Assembly: GCF_002295115.1 (NCBI RefSeq)
Contig: NZ_NSFV01000004.1
Span: 124,001 to 188,000, forward strand
Reading direction: 5' to 3'
DNA: 64,000 bases
Origin: Mesorhizobium sp. WSM4311
GTDB taxonomy: Bacteria > Pseudomonadota > Alphaproteobacteria > Rhizobiales > Rhizobiaceae
Made by a program: the position numbers and the translations under genes. Every line of letters starts with the position of its first letter. Position 1 is the first letter of the stretch. Under the pieces are notes generated by a model, which searched no databases, had not been told where the DNA came from, and saw only the letters and a list, made by a program, of their open reading frames with translations. Shown here one piece after another: positions 8,400-18,194 of this stretch.

Positions 8400-8900
8400 T
8401 TACGCGTAGGGATCGGGAATGGCAAGCCTTGCGAGCGCTGCGCGTTCGATGGCCTCCATCTCCTCGGCCTCGGCGTCGGTCTCGTGATCATGGCCCAGCA
8501 AATGCAGCAGGCCGTGGATGACGAGATGGGTGATATGGTTCTGCACTGGCTTGTCTTCCAGTGCCGCCTCGCGAGAAACCGTCTCGGCGGCGAGCACGAT
8601 ATCGCCCAGCATCGGCGGCAGCGGGCCGCCTTGTACAAACGGAAAAGCCGGGAAAGACAAGACGTTGGTGGGCTTGTCCTTACCCCGCCATTCGGCATTG
8701 AGCGTACGTATATGAGCGTCGTCGGAAAAAACGACGCTGAGTTCGGAACGGCCAGTCACGCCGGTCTCGGTGAAAGCAGCGCCAACCGCACGATCGACCA
8801 GCCGTGTCAGGCTTGCCTCATCGGGCCAATCACCCGCTTCGACCGATATATCGATGTCGACGGGAGGCTCCCCGTCGCCGGATAAATTGTCCTCAGGCAT
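8400..8900 (-). CDS. ybeY: Endoribonuclease YbeY (16S rRNA 3'-end maturation)
   Basis: Single-strand metallo-endoribonuclease acting in 16S rRNA 3' processing, 70S quality control and, in rhizobia, sRNA biology. 166 residues. The metal site HxxxHxxGxxH is clear: His129, His133 and His139 within [14 protein letters not shown]. Upstream family motifs are [18 protein letters not shown] and [14 protein letters not shown] at 8900 ([10 protein letters not shown]) is chosen; longer readings run into phoH sequence. It follows phoH by 19 bp in the conserved phoH-ybeY pair. Confidence 0.96.
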   Translation of the reverse strand: MPEDNLSGDGEPPVDIDISVEAGDWPDEASLTRLVDRAVGAAFTETGVTGRSELSVVFSDDAHIRTLNAEWRGKDKPTNVLSFPAFPFVQGGPLPPMLGDIVLAAETVSREAALEDKPVQNHITHLVIHGLLHLLGHDHETDAEAEEMEAIERAALARLAIPDPYA

Positions 8901-8919
8901 GAAGCGGCATCGACAAAAA

Positions 8920-9996
8920 TCAATTCTCGGCGCCGAGGCCGCGCGCCAGCTTGGCGTCGCGGTCATAGGCCCTGACGATTTCCGCCACCAGCGGATGGCG
9001 AACGACATCGACATCGTTGAAACGCACGGTGACCGCGCCGGCCACGCCGTCGAGGACGCGCAAGGCTTCGACCAGGCCCGATTTCGTGCTCGGGGGAAGG
9101 TCGATCTGGGTGGGATCGCCGGTGACGATCATGCGCGAATTCTCGCCGAGACGGGTCAGGAACATCTTCATCTGCATCGGCGTGGTGTTCTGCGCCTCGT
9201 CGAGGATGACCGCTGCATGCGCCAGCGTGCGGCCGCGCATGAAGGCGAGCGGCGCGATTTCAATGACTTCGGCGGCAATGGCGCGCTCGACCTTGTCGGC
9301 CGGCATCATATCGTAGAGGGCGTCATAGAGCGGCCGCAGATAGGGATCGACCTTCTCCTTCATGTCGCCGGGCAGAAAGCCCAGCCGCTCGCCGGCCTCG
9401 ACGGCCGGCCGCGACAGGATGATGCGCTCGACCATGCCGCGCTCGAGCAGCATCGCCGCATGCGCAACCGCCAGATAGGTCTTGCCGGTGCCTGCCGGAC
9501 CGATGCCGAACACCAGTTCCGACCGCTCCAGGGCCCGCATATAGGCGTCCTGGTTCAGCGAACGGGCATAGATGGTCTTCTTGCGGGTGGAGATCTGGGC
9601 AGCGGAGACCTTGCCCTTGCGCTCCAGCGTCGGCAGGGTCAGTTGATCGTCGGCGGCGACCGCCATGCGCACGGCGCCGTCAACGTCGGACTGGCCGATA
9701 TCGACGCCCTTCTGCAGAATGCCATAGAGATTGTCCAAGACACGGCGCGCCTGTTCAGCGGCCGAAGCCGACCCCTTGATGGTCAGCTGGTTGCCGCGCG
9801 AGCGGATGTCGACGCCGAGCTTCTGCTCGAGCCGGGCGAGGTTCTCGTCGAACTGACCGTAAAGGGCGCTGGCAAGCTTGTTGTTGTCGAAAGTCAGAAC
9901 GATGTGCGCCATGTCAGAAGCCCCAGATGCCGGTACCGGGGGCAGGTTCTTCAGCTCTGCTGCGCTCAACCGTCTCTCCTCATCTGCCGAGACCAT
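8920..9996 (-). CDS. phoH: PhoH-like ATPase (YbeZ type)
   Basis: Cytosolic P-loop ATPase that partners YbeY in rRNA processing. 358 residues. An N-terminal RNA-binding-like region (about 30-110) precedes the PhoH domain with Walker A GPAGTGKT at 166-173 and Walker B VILDEAQN at 263-270, followed by the sensor segment [15 protein letters not shown] at 9996 shares one base with the miaB stop (TGATG), which indicates translational coupling. Downstream ybeY begins 19 bp after its stop. Confidence 0.95.
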   Translation of the reverse strand: MVSADEERRLSAAELKNLPPVPASGASDMAHIVLTFDNNKLASALYGQFDENLARLEQKLGVDIRSRGNQLTIKGSASAAEQARRVLDNLYGILQKGVDIGQSDVDGAVRMAVAADDQLTLPTLERKGKVSAAQISTRKKTIYARSLNQDAYMRALERSELVFGIGPAGTGKTYLAVAHAAMLLERGMVERIILSRPAVEAGERLGFLPGDMKEKVDPYLRPLYDALYDMMPADKVERAIAAEVIEIAPLAFMRGRTLAHAAVILDEAQNTTPMQMKMFLTRLGENSRMIVTGDPTQIDLPPSTKSGLVEALRVLDGVAGAVTVRFNDVDVVRHPLVAEIVRAYDRDAKLARGLGAEN

Positions 9997-11405
9997 CAGG
10001 CCAATTCGGCGAACAGGCTATTGTAGCCCGTCTTCGTGATTCGCACCTGGATAATGTCACCGATTTCGCCGGCCTTTTCATCAACAATAACCGGCTGCAG
10101 CCAAGGTGAGCGGCCGACCTTCTGGCCGGCCTGCCGGCCGGGCTTCTCGATCAGCGTGTCGATGGTGCTGCCGACCAGGCTGGAACCGAAGTCCTGCTGT
10201 TGCTTCAACAGCAGTGCCTGCAGCCGCTGCAAGCGCTCGTCCTTGACTGTTTCGGGCACATGATCGGCCATTTCGGCGCCCGGCGTGCCGGGGCGCGGCG
10301 AATATTTGAACGAAAAGGCCGAGGCGTAATTCACCTGACGCACCAGGTCCATCGTCGCCTCGAAATCGGCCTCCGTCTCGCCGGGGAAGCCGACGATGAA
10401 GTCACCGGACAAAGCGATATCGGGACGTGCGGCACGGATGCGATCGAGCAGGGCCAGATAATCCCTGGCCGTATGCCTGCGGTTCATCGCCTTGAGGATG
10501 CGGTCGGACCCCGATTGCACCGGCAGATGCAGATAAGGCATCAGCGACGGCAGGTCGCGGTGGGCTGATATGAGCTCGTCATCCATGTCGCGCGGGTGGC
10601 TCGTGGTGTAGCGCAGCCGCGCCAGTCCAGGAATTTCGGCCAGCCGGAACAGCAGGCGGCCAAGGCCCCATTCCTCGCCGTTCGCGCCCTGGCCGTGCCA
10701 GGCATTGACGTTCTGGCCGAGCAGCGTCACCTCGCGCACGCCAGCCTCCGCCAGGCGCTCGGCCTCGGCGACGATCTGCGCCACCGGTCGCGACACTTCC
10801 GAGCCCCTTGTATAGGGCACGACGCAGAAGGTGCAGAACTTGTCGCAGCCTTCCTGCACGGTGAGGAAGGCGGTGACGCCGCGCTTGATGACCTCGGCGC
10901 GCTTGGGCTGCGGCAGATGGTCGAACTTGTCTTCGATGGCGTAGTCGGTCTCGACGATCTTCTCGCCGCCGCGCACCCTCGCCAGCACGTCGGGCAGACG
11001 GTGATAGGTCTGCGGCCCGATGACAAGGTCGACGGCCGGCGAGCGCCTGATGATCTCGGCACCCTCGGCCTGCGCCACGCAGCCAGCGACGCCGATCAGC
11101 ATTTCGCGGCCGGCAATGGCGCGCTCCGCCTTCATGTCGCGGATGCGGCCGAGCTCGGAATAGACCTTCTCCGCCGCTTTCTCCCTGATGTGGCAGGTAT
11201 TGAGCAGCACCAGGTCGGCCTCGTCGATGGCATCGGTCGCGGTGTAGCCGTCGGCGGCCAGCGCATCGCCCATGCGCTGTGAATCATAGACGTTCATCTG
11301 GCAGCCATAGGTCTTGATGAAGACCTTCTTCGCTGCCTTGGCGCGCACTGCCGGCTGTCCGGCCACACTGCCGATGTCGTCGCTTTCAATCGTGTTCAAG
11401 TCCAT
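9996..11405 (-). CDS. miaB: tRNA-2-methylthio-N6-dimethylallyladenosine synthase MiaB
   Basis: Radical-SAM methylthiotransferase that thiomethylates i6A37 in tRNAs reading UNN codons. 469 residues. The UPF0004 domain has its own cluster cysteines ([30 protein letters not shown]). The radical-SAM CxxxCxxC is in [21 protein letters not shown]-terminal TRAM domain follows ([22 protein letters not shown]). ATG at 11405 ([10 protein letters not shown]) is used; a TTG 30 nt upstream would add a non-conserved [10 protein letters not shown]. First gene after plsC, coupled to phoH. Confidence 0.96.
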   Translation of the reverse strand: MDLNTIESDDIGSVAGQPAVRAKAAKKVFIKTYGCQMNVYDSQRMGDALAADGYTATDAIDEADLVLLNTCHIREKAAEKVYSELGRIRDMKAERAIAGREMLIGVAGCVAQAEGAEIIRRSPAVDLVIGPQTYHRLPDVLARVRGGEKIVETDYAIEDKFDHLPQPKRAEVIKRGVTAFLTVQEGCDKFCTFCVVPYTRGSEVSRPVAQIVAEAERLAEAGVREVTLLGQNVNAWHGQGANGEEWGLGRLLFRLAEIPGLARLRYTTSHPRDMDDELISAHRDLPSLMPYLHLPVQSGSDRILKAMNRRHTARDYLALLDRIRAARPDIALSGDFIVGFPGETEADFEATMDLVRQVNYASAFSFKYSPRPGTPGAEMADHVPETVKDERLQRLQALLLKQQQDFGSSLVGSTIDTLIEKPGRQAGQKVGRSPWLQPVIVDEKAGEIGDIIQVRITKTGYNSLFAELA

Positions 11406-11480
11406 CCGGCGGCTTCTAACGCCTTTCCGTGACAAAAAACAGGCGATTCTCGGCGTGCACGCGCAGGCGCAGGATCCAGG

Positions 11481-12281
11481 CTAGCGGCTCGGGCGCGGAT
11501 CGGCGAGTGCCGCCTGCATCATCCCGCGCACCTGGCTTTCCATCAGCCTGGCCGTTTCCTTGCGGTTCGAGCCCTTGGCAAAGGCGACCGGCTCGCCGAA
11601 ATGCACTTCCACGTCGAGCGCGCCCTCCGCCATCAGCACCTTGAGGTGCGGCATCAGATCCTCGTCGCCGATCCAGGCCGAGATCGGCCGATGGCGGCGG
11701 CCGAGCGGCACGCCGTGCAGGCGCGTATAGGCGATCGCCACCGGCTGGATGAACACCTGCTCGGCCGCGCCCTCCGAAAGCGCCATCGAGGCCGCACCGA
11801 ACAGCGTGCTCTTGAACGGCAGGACGGCATTGCCGTCGCCGGTCGACCCCTCGGCAAACAGCACCATGGCATCGCCCTTGGCCATGCGACTGGCGATCTC
11901 GCTTGCCTGGTCGCCGGAAGAACGCTTGCGTTCGCGCTCGATGAAGACGGTTCGCTGCAGTTTCGACAGCATGCCGATCAGCGGCCAGCCTTCCATATCG
12001 GCCCTGGCGATGAACTTCACATCGGCAAAGGACCCAAGCACCATGATGTCGGTCCAGGAGATGTGGTTGGAGGCCACCAGCAAGGGGCGCTTGTCGGACA
12101 GCGTTCCCTTGACATGGACGCGCATGCCGAGCGCCCTGAGGATCAGCCGGTGCCAGATCTTGAGAATGACGGTTTCCGGCCACCAGCCGGTCTTCATCGA
12201 CAGGATCTGCAATGGCACCAGGACCAGCGAGCCGGCGACGACAAGGCCCAGGGCCAGGAAAATCCTGATTTTTCCGATCAT
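11481..12281 (-). CDS. plsC: 1-acyl-sn-glycerol-3-phosphate acyltransferase (PlsC family)
   Basis: Inner-membrane lysophosphatidate acyltransferase making phosphatidic acid or, in rhizobia, sometimes lyso-ornithine-lipid products (OlsA is a relative). 266 residues. An N-terminal membrane helix (5-28) precedes the acyltransferase motif I NHISWTD (near 70) and motif III FAEGSTGDG (near 150), where the usual EGTR is replaced by EGST. ATG at 12281. It lies 26 bp downstream of rimI and 75 bp upstream of miaB. Exact acceptor lipid cannot be read from sequence. Confidence 0.92.
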   Translation of the reverse strand: MIGKIRIFLALGLVVAGSLVLVPLQILSMKTGWWPETVILKIWHRLILRALGMRVHVKGTLSDKRPLLVASNHISWTDIMVLGSFADVKFIARADMEGWPLIGMLSKLQRTVFIERERKRSSGDQASEIASRMAKGDAMVLFAEGSTGDGNAVLPFKSTLFGAASMALSEGAAEQVFIQPVAIAYTRLHGVPLGRRHRPISAWIGDEDLMPHLKVLMAEGALDVEVHFGEPVAFAKGSNRKETARLMESQVRGMMQAALADPRPSR

Positions 12282-12307
12282 GCTGTCCTGCCCCACCCGA
12301 CCTCTGG

Positions 12308-12802
12308 CTAGCGAAGATCGCGGCGCATGACAAGCGCGCCGGTCGGCCCGCGATCGGGCGACTTGTAGTAGTCCGGGCGCTTGCCGACTTCGCGGAAGCC
12401 CAAGCGACGGTAGAGGGCAATGGCGGCGACATTGGTCTCGTCGACCTCGAGGAACAGCGCTTCGGCGCGCTGGGCGTGCAATTCGCGCAGCACCGCATCC
12501 ATCAATTGCCAGCCCAGTCCCTGGCGGCGGTGCGATCGCGCCACCGCGACCGTCAGGATCTCGCCCTCGCCGGCGGCCAGGCGGGCGAGCACAAAGCCGA
12601 CGGGCGGCTTGGCGCCCTGCCCGGTCTCGCGCGCGGCGTAACCGAACACGGTGTCCTGCTCGAGCAGGGCGGCGAACTCGCCATCGGTCCACGGACGGAC
12701 AAAGTCCTCGCGATGCAGCACCGAGACCGCGGGGCTGTCGGTGATCCTGAGCGGCTCGAGGGCATAGTCCCGGCGGCGCGGCTGCAGAAAAGGTATGCGC
12801 AT
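12308..12802 (-). CDS. rimI: Ribosomal protein S18 alanine N-acetyltransferase-like GNAT (RimI)
   Basis: GNAT-fold N-acetyltransferase, 164 residues. The acetyl-CoA-binding motif A is in VARSHRRQGLGWQLMDAVLREL, followed by LFLEVDETNVAAIALYRRLGF and the late G-K-R-P-D-Y-Y-K motif diagnostic of RimI. ATG at 12802 (MRIPFLQPRR) overlaps the tsaB stop by one base (TGATG). The tsaB-rimI pairing is highly conserved; in alphaproteobacteria RimI substrates may extend beyond S18. Confidence 0.93.
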   Translation of the reverse strand: MRIPFLQPRRRDYALEPLRITDSPAVSVLHREDFVRPWTDGEFAALLEQDTVFGYAARETGQGAKPPVGFVLARLAAGEGEILTVAVARSHRRQGLGWQLMDAVLRELHAQRAEALFLEVDETNVAAIALYRRLGFREVGKRPDYYKSPDRGPTGALVMRRDLR

Positions 12803-13479
12803 CAATTTTGTTGCCTCGAAAGAATAAATCCGGCTTGCGGCTTTGCATCCGCGCCGCGCAGGTAAAGTGGTTTCGGCCTTTCGCCCTCGCCTTTGGCGGC
12901 GGCCAGACGGGCGTAGGTGAGAATATCGGCGGTCGCCGTCTGAGGCCCGATATCGGAACGCCGGCCCACCGATTCGGCGATCTGCACTGCCGCAGTTCCG
13001 GCAAGCGCCGCAGAGGTCTCCCTCGCCAAGGCACTGACCTCCGGCAGCGTGGTCACTGCTGGACCGTAAGTCAAAACTAACGCTCTATCGTACAGTGCTG
13101 CATGGATTTCCTCGCGACCGGCATCCAGCGCCGCCAGCACGGCGCGGCCGGGAAATGCCAGTGCGGCCTCGGCGGCCAAAGCTTCGAGCGTCGTCACGCC
13201 GATCGCCGGGATTTTCAGCGCCAGCGCCAGGCCACGCGCCGTGGAGACACCGACGCGCAGGCCGGTGAAGGAACCGGGGCCGACGGAAACGGCAATGGCG
13301 CCAAGGCCGGGGTAGTCGGTTGCGGCGGCCTTCAGCGCCTCGGCGATGACGGCCATCAGGTGCTCGGCATGGCCCTTGCCGAGATCGAGCACCGCACGGC
13401 CAAGCTCTCGCCCGGCCGCCGCGTCGTAGACGCAGGCGGCGCAGAGGCTGGCGGCACAGTCGATGGCAAGCACTTTCAT
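12802..13479 (-). CDS. tsaB: tRNA threonylcarbamoyladenosine biosynthesis protein TsaB
   Basis: Non-catalytic partner of TsaD in the t6A37 tRNA modification complex. 225 residues, ASKHA fold. It begins MKVLAIDCAASLCAACVYD and has the family motif VSVGPGSFTGLRVGVSTARGLA at about residues 65-86. The C-terminal half is shorter than in TsaD and lacks its metal-binding histidines, as expected for TsaB. The ATG at 13479 leaves a 96-bp gap from the DUF1513 gene. It heads the tsaB-rimI-plsC-miaB-phoH-ybeY-corC run, so the start of this transcript is probably in the gap. Confidence 0.95.
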   Translation of the reverse strand: MKVLAIDCAASLCAACVYDAAAGRELGRAVLDLGKGHAEHLMAVIAEALKAAATDYPGLGAIAVSVGPGSFTGLRVGVSTARGLALALKIPAIGVTTLEALAAEAALAFPGRAVLAALDAGREEIHAALYDRALVLTYGPAVTTLPEVSALARETSAALAGTAAVQIAESVGRRSDIGPQTATADILTYARLAAAKGEGERPKPLYLRGADAKPQAGFILSRQQN

Positions 13480-13575
13480 GAAACGACCGGTTCCGAGAAA
13501 CACTTCCCTGTGCCCGCCAGGGCGCGCCACCGCAAGCATAATTTGTTAAGCGGCTTCGGTTCCGCCAGCGCGCTG

Positions 13576-14679
13576 TCAGACCTGTTCGATGCGCAGCATG
13601 TGGTTGTCCCAGACATAGTCCGGCTCTGACCGTGTCGCGCCGCTGCCCTCGATAATCTCGCCGGCGCCGGTGGTGGCCATGAAGCCCGATCCGTCCGGCG
13701 CCAGGCCACAGACCTCGACCAGCGCGCTGGACGAGACGACCCGGCCGCTGGCCGCGTCGATCACGACAAGCGAATTGCCTTCCGGCGACGAGACGGCGAC
13801 GGTGCCGGCGGTCGCGTTGGTGGCGACCGAGCCGATATAGTTGCGGAAGCCGGACAGCACGTCCTGCGGCATGTCGAGAAGCTGCAACTCCTTGCCGCGC
13901 ACGGCGCGGCCGACCAGCAGCGGACGATCGGTGCCCGGCCCCCGGTACTGGCAGCCAAACCAGACGGTGCCGGACGGGTCGGTATCCATGTGGCGGATCG
14001 ACAGCTGGTGCAGGGAAGCCGGCAATTCATGCCTTTCGATCAGGTCGCCGGTGACGCGGTCGATGAGCACGTAGGACGGCTTCATGGTAGCGATGTTGAG
14101 CTCGGCGCGGCCATAATCGGGATGGGTCTCGATGCCGCCATTGGCGACCGCAATCGTCCGGCCGTCGCCCATGAGCAGGAGTTCGTGCGGGCCCACGCCA
14201 AAGGTCGGGAATTCGCCGATGCGACTGAATTTCGCGCGTGCATCGTAGACGCCGACGACGCCGGCCGCATTGTCGAAATCGTTCTCGGTGGCATAGAGCA
14301 GGGCGCCGTCGGGCGAGAACACGCCATGGCCGAAGAAATGCCTGCCGGCGATGCTGGCGATGGTCTGCGGCGCCTCACGGCCCGAATGATCGAAAACGAC
14401 GGCGAAGGTACCGGGCTGGCGGGCGAAGACCACCGAGCGCTTCGACAGGGGATCAAAAGCGACGTCGTGGCCGCGATCGGGCAGGTCGATCGCATGCAGC
14501 ACCTTGCCGGCCTCGGACAGCACGGCGGCGCCAAAACCGCCGTCGCGCTTGAGGAAAGCGGTGGCGAAGACGGCGTCGACAGCAAGCGTCTTCGCCCAGG
14601 CCGACGGCGCCATCGCGGCAGCGAAGCCGATGCCCGCAACCCTCAGGAAATCCCGGCGATCGATGAGCGGCGTGCGCAT
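13576..14679 (-). CDS. DUF1513 (COG3490) periplasmic protein with Tat signal
   Basis: 367 residues. A twin-arginine signal (IDRRDFLRVAGIGFAAAMAPSAWA, residues about 7-30) predicts folded export to the periplasm. The rest is a repetitive beta-propeller-like protein with blades marked by HDVAFDPLSKRSVVFARQPG, HGVFSPDGALLYATEND, GVGPHELLLMGDGRTIAVANGG and HMDTDPSGTVWFGCQYRG. Function is not established. The family is a fixed companion of imelysins and the di-haem oxidoreductase, which implies a role in periplasmic iron handling. Start 14679 lies 2 bp from the imelysin stop at 14682, so the genes are translationally close. Confidence 0.88.
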   Translation of the reverse strand: MRTPLIDRRDFLRVAGIGFAAAMAPSAWAKTLAVDAVFATAFLKRDGGFGAAVLSEAGKVLHAIDLPDRGHDVAFDPLSKRSVVFARQPGTFAVVFDHSGREAPQTIASIAGRHFFGHGVFSPDGALLYATENDFDNAAGVVGVYDARAKFSRIGEFPTFGVGPHELLLMGDGRTIAVANGGIETHPDYGRAELNIATMKPSYVLIDRVTGDLIERHELPASLHQLSIRHMDTDPSGTVWFGCQYRGPGTDRPLLVGRAVRGKELQLLDMPQDVLSGFRNYIGSVATNATAGTVAVSSPEGNSLVVIDAASGRVVSSSALVEVCGLAPDGSGFMATTGAGEIIEGSGATRSEPDYVWDNHMLRIEQV

Positions 14680-14681
14680 GC

Positions 14682-15761
14682 TCAGTCCCCATCCAATGAC
14701 GAAAACCCGGCGGTCAGGCCGAATTCGGCGGTCAGCCGGGTGCCGATCAGGGTCGACAGGCTGGAGGTGATCAGCGCGAAATGCTCGAGCTTTTCGCGCA
14801 GCGCGGGGTCGGCGAGCGTCTTGTCGATCGGACCCTGGATCGATTTCGCGGTGGCGACGCCGTTGACCAGCTGGATGTGGATGGACTCCGCCATCCAGCG
14901 TGCATCGGGCGGTAGCGCATCGCCAAGTTTCGAGGCCTGGAACAGCGCGTCGACGCCGGCGAGATTTCCGGCCAGCGCATTGGCGGTGTTTTGCGAGCGC
15001 CAGTAGATTGCCTGTTTCGGCTTGTCCGAATCCGGCTTGCCGCCAAGGAAACCTTTCAGGCGGACATCCCTGACCATCTCCAGCTCGTTGATGAAAACGC
15101 CGACCAGTTCGGTGACCGCTTCGTTGCCGTCGCGGTAGAGCGCGTTCTGCGGTCCCGGATTGGCCCAAAGCGCGGCAAAGCCGTCCGGCTTGTTCCAGGC
15201 CGCGCTGACGTCACCGGCCATGGTTTCGATATTGCCGGCAACCGCCGCGCCATAGGCGCAGCGATAGGGATCGTCCTTGCCCGCCAGCGCGTCGGCGCCG
15301 TCGCCGAAAAGCACGAACTCCAGCGCGCCGAGCCCCTGCATGGCGACGCTCTTGCCGGCCAGTTGTTTCGGATCGGTCGCCGTCGAATCCTTGTCCGCCA
15401 GCGCCGCCTGCACCTGTTTCAGGCCTATGCTCTTGCGATCCGGCCAGTAGAGGATGCGCTCCAGCCGATTGTTCTCCTTGATCGGGCCGAAACCGATGAT
15501 TTCGGCCGACGACCAGGCATAGACCGTGGCCGAGAATTCGGCCCGCACCGCATCCAGCTCCCCTTGCGAGGGCGCTTCACAGAGCTTGTGCATCGCATGC
15601 GTCAACGCCTCCGCATGCTGGTGCAGATCGGCATAGGCCGGACGGACAAAGCCGTCGATTGCCCGCTGGATGATGTCGGAGGCTTTCACCGCCGCCGAGG
15701 CCGGGAAAACACCGAGCAGAGCCAGCGGAAGAACGAGAACCAGTGCAGAGCGCTTCAGCAT
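14682..15761 (-). CDS. Imelysin-family periplasmic protein (COG3489 type)
   Basis: 359 residues with a signal peptide (MLKRSALVLVLPLALLGVF, cleavage near ASA-AV, about residue 24). The all-helical imelysin fold is indicated by YAWSSAEIIGFGPIKENNRLERILYWPD and the GLGALEFVLFG segment at 143-153. The iron-binding GxHxxE signature of classical imelysins is here GLGALE, with the histidine replaced, as in the second subfamily found in this operon type. ATG at 15761 overlaps the stop of the di-haem gene (TGATG). Imelysins are periplasmic iron-responsive proteins related to EfeO; the exact ligand is unknown. Confidence 0.88.
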   Translation of the reverse strand: MLKRSALVLVLPLALLGVFPASAAVKASDIIQRAIDGFVRPAYADLHQHAEALTHAMHKLCEAPSQGELDAVRAEFSATVYAWSSAEIIGFGPIKENNRLERILYWPDRKSIGLKQVQAALADKDSTATDPKQLAGKSVAMQGLGALEFVLFGDGADALAGKDDPYRCAYGAAVAGNIETMAGDVSAAWNKPDGFAALWANPGPQNALYRDGNEAVTELVGVFINELEMVRDVRLKGFLGGKPDSDKPKQAIYWRSQNTANALAGNLAGVDALFQASKLGDALPPDARWMAESIHIQLVNGVATAKSIQGPIDKTLADPALREKLEHFALITSSLSTLIGTRLTAEFGLTAGFSSLDGD

Positions 15762-17362
15762 CACAGTGACTCCAGGAATTTGACCAGCGCATCGCGCTCG
15801 GCCGCGTTGGCGGCGGCAAAGCGGTCGCGCGCCTTCCGCGCCTCGCCACCATGCCACAGGATCGCCTCGGTCAGGCTGCGCGCGCGGCCATCATGCAGAA
15901 AGAAGGAATTGCCGTTGACGGTTTCGGTGAGGCCGATGCCCCACAGCGGCGGCGTGCGCCATTCGCTTCCCGTCGCATCGCCCACCGCCTGGCCGTCGGC
16001 CAGGTCGGGTCCCATGTCGTGCAGCAGGAAATCGGAATAGGGCCAGATCAGCTGGAAGGCCTGCGCCTTGTTGGGCGCATCGCGACGAGTGACGAATTTC
16101 GGTGTGTGGCAGGCAACGCAGCCGATCTCGTAAAAGAGCTTCTTGCCGGCGAGCGCGCCAGGCGCGGCGAGATCGCGCCGCGCCGGCACCGCCAGGTTCT
16201 GCGAATAGAAGGTGACGAGAGCCATCACTGGCGGCGGCGCCTCGACCGGACCGAGGCGCGCCTGCACGCCATTCGGCATGGCCAGGCATTTTGCCTGTGC
16301 GGTGGTGCAATCGCCCCAGTGCTTTGGTTGTTCCGGCGTCGAGATGCCGATATCACCGGCGAAGGCGTCCGCCGCCTGCTGGCGGATCGTCGCGGTCTGT
16401 GCTTTCCAGCCGAAACGGCCAAGCGTCAGTTCGCCACTCAGCCTGTCACGCACGATGTTCGGCTTGCCGGAGATGCCGTCATTGTCGCGGTCTTCCGGAT
16501 CGGCATGAGCAAGAATGTCAGCCGGCGCGATCTGCTCGATCAGGCCAAGGCCGATCATCGGCGGCGTCAGGCGCGGCGACAGCGTGGTGCGCGGATCAAG
16601 CGGCCCATAAGCGAGATCGGTGACGGAGTAGCTGGGCTTGCGCAGGGAAACCGCCGTGCCGTCCGCCAGCGTCACCTGCCGTTCCTGATAATCGACGCGC
16701 ATCCGGCCTTCGCCGCGCAAGCCGGGCACGGCCAGCTCCTGCAACTGCGTCCCATAGACCGGGTCGGGGAAATTGGGCAGATCGCGGTCGGCAATGGCCG
16801 ACTTTTCCTCTGCGCTGCTGGCGTCGCGCGCCAGCCGCAGGAACATCGAGGTGGTGCCGATATCGCCATGCGGCGGGCGACCGCGGCCGTCCTTCAGATG
16901 GCAGTTCTGGCAGGCGCGTTCGTTGAACAGCGGACCCAGCCCGTCCGACGCCTGCGTCGAAGATGGCGACGACACCCAGTTCTTGCGGAACAGGGCGTCG
17001 CCGAGCTTGAAAGTGCCCTGTTGCTCGAAGCTGATGTTGGCCGAGGATTGCGAGAAGGCGTCGCGGCTGACGTCTTTCTCAGACGTGCCGGCGCCGCCTT
17101 GCATCAGTTCGAACGGCTCGGGTTTGGAGAAATCCGTGGTCAACCTGGTGACGGCGGTGACGCGCGCCTGATCCTTGGCATTGAGGTCGCTGCGCGTCGT
17201 GGCGAGTCCGGCCGGCTGAAGCTCGCCGGCAATCGCGGGCGATGTCAGCGCCAACACGAGAATGGTGCAGCGCCGACGAGCCAGTCCGGCTGGTCTCTTC
17301 AGGTGAAACGGCGAGCCATCGGCCCGCCGCAAGCGGCGGGATAATTCTAGCAGGCGCCGCAT
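15761..17362 (-). CDS. Di-haem oxidoreductase, DUF1111/COG3488 (putative thiol oxidoreductase)
   Basis: 533-residue exported c-type cytochrome with two CxxCH motifs, CQNCH at 151-155 and CVACH near 415, each in a cytochrome-c-peroxidase-like domain. A hydrophobic signal segment (CTILVLALTSPAIAGE) follows an unusually long, Arg-rich N-region of about 30 residues. No internal ATG would shorten it, so the ATG at 17362 is kept. It begins 12 bp after bfr and is coupled to the downstream imelysin gene. The family always travels with imelysins; electron transfer during periplasmic iron uptake is the usual inference. Confidence 0.92.
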   Translation of the reverse strand: MRRLLELSRRLRRADGSPFHLKRPAGLARRRCTILVLALTSPAIAGELQPAGLATTRSDLNAKDQARVTAVTRLTTDFSKPEPFELMQGGAGTSEKDVSRDAFSQSSANISFEQQGTFKLGDALFRKNWVSSPSSTQASDGLGPLFNERACQNCHLKDGRGRPPHGDIGTTSMFLRLARDASSAEEKSAIADRDLPNFPDPVYGTQLQELAVPGLRGEGRMRVDYQERQVTLADGTAVSLRKPSYSVTDLAYGPLDPRTTLSPRLTPPMIGLGLIEQIAPADILAHADPEDRDNDGISGKPNIVRDRLSGELTLGRFGWKAQTATIRQQAADAFAGDIGISTPEQPKHWGDCTTAQAKCLAMPNGVQARLGPVEAPPPVMALVTFYSQNLAVPARRDLAAPGALAGKKLFYEIGCVACHTPKFVTRRDAPNKAQAFQLIWPYSDFLLHDMGPDLADGQAVGDATGSEWRTPPLWGIGLTETVNGNSFFLHDGRARSLTEAILWHGGEARKARDRFAAANAAERDALVKFLESL

Positions 17363-17374
17363 TCCCGCATGCCT

Positions 17375-17860
17375 TTACTCCGCCTCGTTGGCCGAGTCGG
17401 CGTTGAGCTGGCCGTACTTCTCCTCGCCGATCGAGGCGAGCAGGTCGAGCTGCGTCTCGAGGAAGTCGATGTGACCTTCCTCGTCAGCCAGCAGATCCTC
17501 AAACAGTTTCATCGTCACGTAGTCGCCCACCTCATGGCAGATTTCGCGCGAACGCTTGTAGGCCGTGCGCGCATCATATTCGCCGGCAAGGTCGGATTCG
17601 AGCACTTCCTTGACATTCTGCCCGATGCGCAGCGGCGCCACGGACTGCAGGTTCGGATGGCCTTCAAGGAAGATGATCCGGGCGATGAGCCTGTCGGCGT
17701 GGTGCATCTCCTCGATCGATTCCGCCCGCTCCTTCTTGGCCAGCTTCGTGTACCCCCAATCCTCCAGCAGACGGAAATGCACCCAATATTGATTGACGGC
17801 TCCAAGCTCCAGGAAAAGCGCCTCGTTAAGCCGCTCGATGATCAGACTTTCGCCTTTCAT
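17375..17860 (-). CDS. bfr: Bacterioferritin
   Basis: 24-mer iron-storage cage with haem and ferroxidase centres. 161 residues, standard length. Met52, the interface haem ligand, is present in [10 protein letters not shown]. Ferroxidase ligands are seen at Glu18 ([14 protein letters not shown]), Glu51, His54, Glu94-region ([11 protein letters not shown]) and [10 protein letters not shown]. The ATG at 17860 lies 35 bp inside the 3' end of bfd in another frame, so the two are translationally coupled. The gene sits between an imelysin gene and the di-haem gene, placing cytosolic storage within a periplasmic uptake cluster. Confidence 0.97.
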   Translation of the reverse strand: MKGESLIIERLNEALFLELGAVNQYWVHFRLLEDWGYTKLAKKERAESIEEMHHADRLIARIIFLEGHPNLQSVAPLRIGQNVKEVLESDLAGEYDARTAYKRSREICHEVGDYVTMKLFEDLLADEEGHIDFLETQLDLLASIGEEKYGQLNADSANEAE

Positions 17861-18137
17861 GGGTTCTGCTCCCGTATTGGACGCGCAGGCCTCTGACGCG
17901 ATCCAGGTGTGAAACGACATCGACGCCGCTCGCCTCCGAGCGGGCGTGGTAATTTTCGGTAACCCGAATGATCGTTTCGACCACATTTGGGAAACAGCCG
18001 CAACAGCGGCCACGCTTTTGCATCGCGTGATAGACCTTGGCCGGCACGATGAGTTGCCAGGGGTCCAGGTCCAGCAGCCCGATGATCGTCTGCTCGATCT
18101 CCTTCTCGGTGATGACATTGCAATGGCAGATCAGCAT
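17826..18137 (-). CDS. bfd: Bacterioferritin-associated ferredoxin Bfd, with C-terminal extension
   Basis: [2Fe-2S] protein that delivers electrons to bacterioferritin to release stored iron. Cluster ligands Cys4 and Cys6 ([18 protein letters not shown]) and Cys45 (or Cys46) with Cys48 ([11 protein letters not shown]) match the C-x-C / C-x2-C pattern of Bfd. At 103 residues it is about 40 longer than the E. coli protein; the extra C-terminal part is basic ([19 protein letters not shown]) and encoded partly in the overlap with bfr. ATG at 18137. Whether the tail is functional or a by-product of the overlap is unclear. Confidence 0.9.
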   Translation of the reverse strand: MLICHCNVITEKEIEQTIIGLLDLDPWQLIVPAKVYHAMQKRGRCCGCFPNVVETIIRVTENYHARSEASGVDVVSHLDRVRGLRVQYGSRTHERRKSDHRAA

Positions 18138-18194
18138 TTACAGGGCTCGGATGGCTGACGGCGCCTCCCGCGCCGTGTGGCTTGTTCTGGTCCC

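Noticed and set aside
11481..13034. Apparent 517-residue PlsC with a long N-terminal extension
   Set aside because: The extension is an out-of-frame reading of rimI and tsaB. The family start MIGKIRIFLALG at 12281 is clear.
13576..15168. Apparent 530-residue DUF1513 protein
   Set aside because: The extra part is a frame-shifted reading of the imelysin gene; the Tat signal beginning at 14679 marks the true N-terminus.
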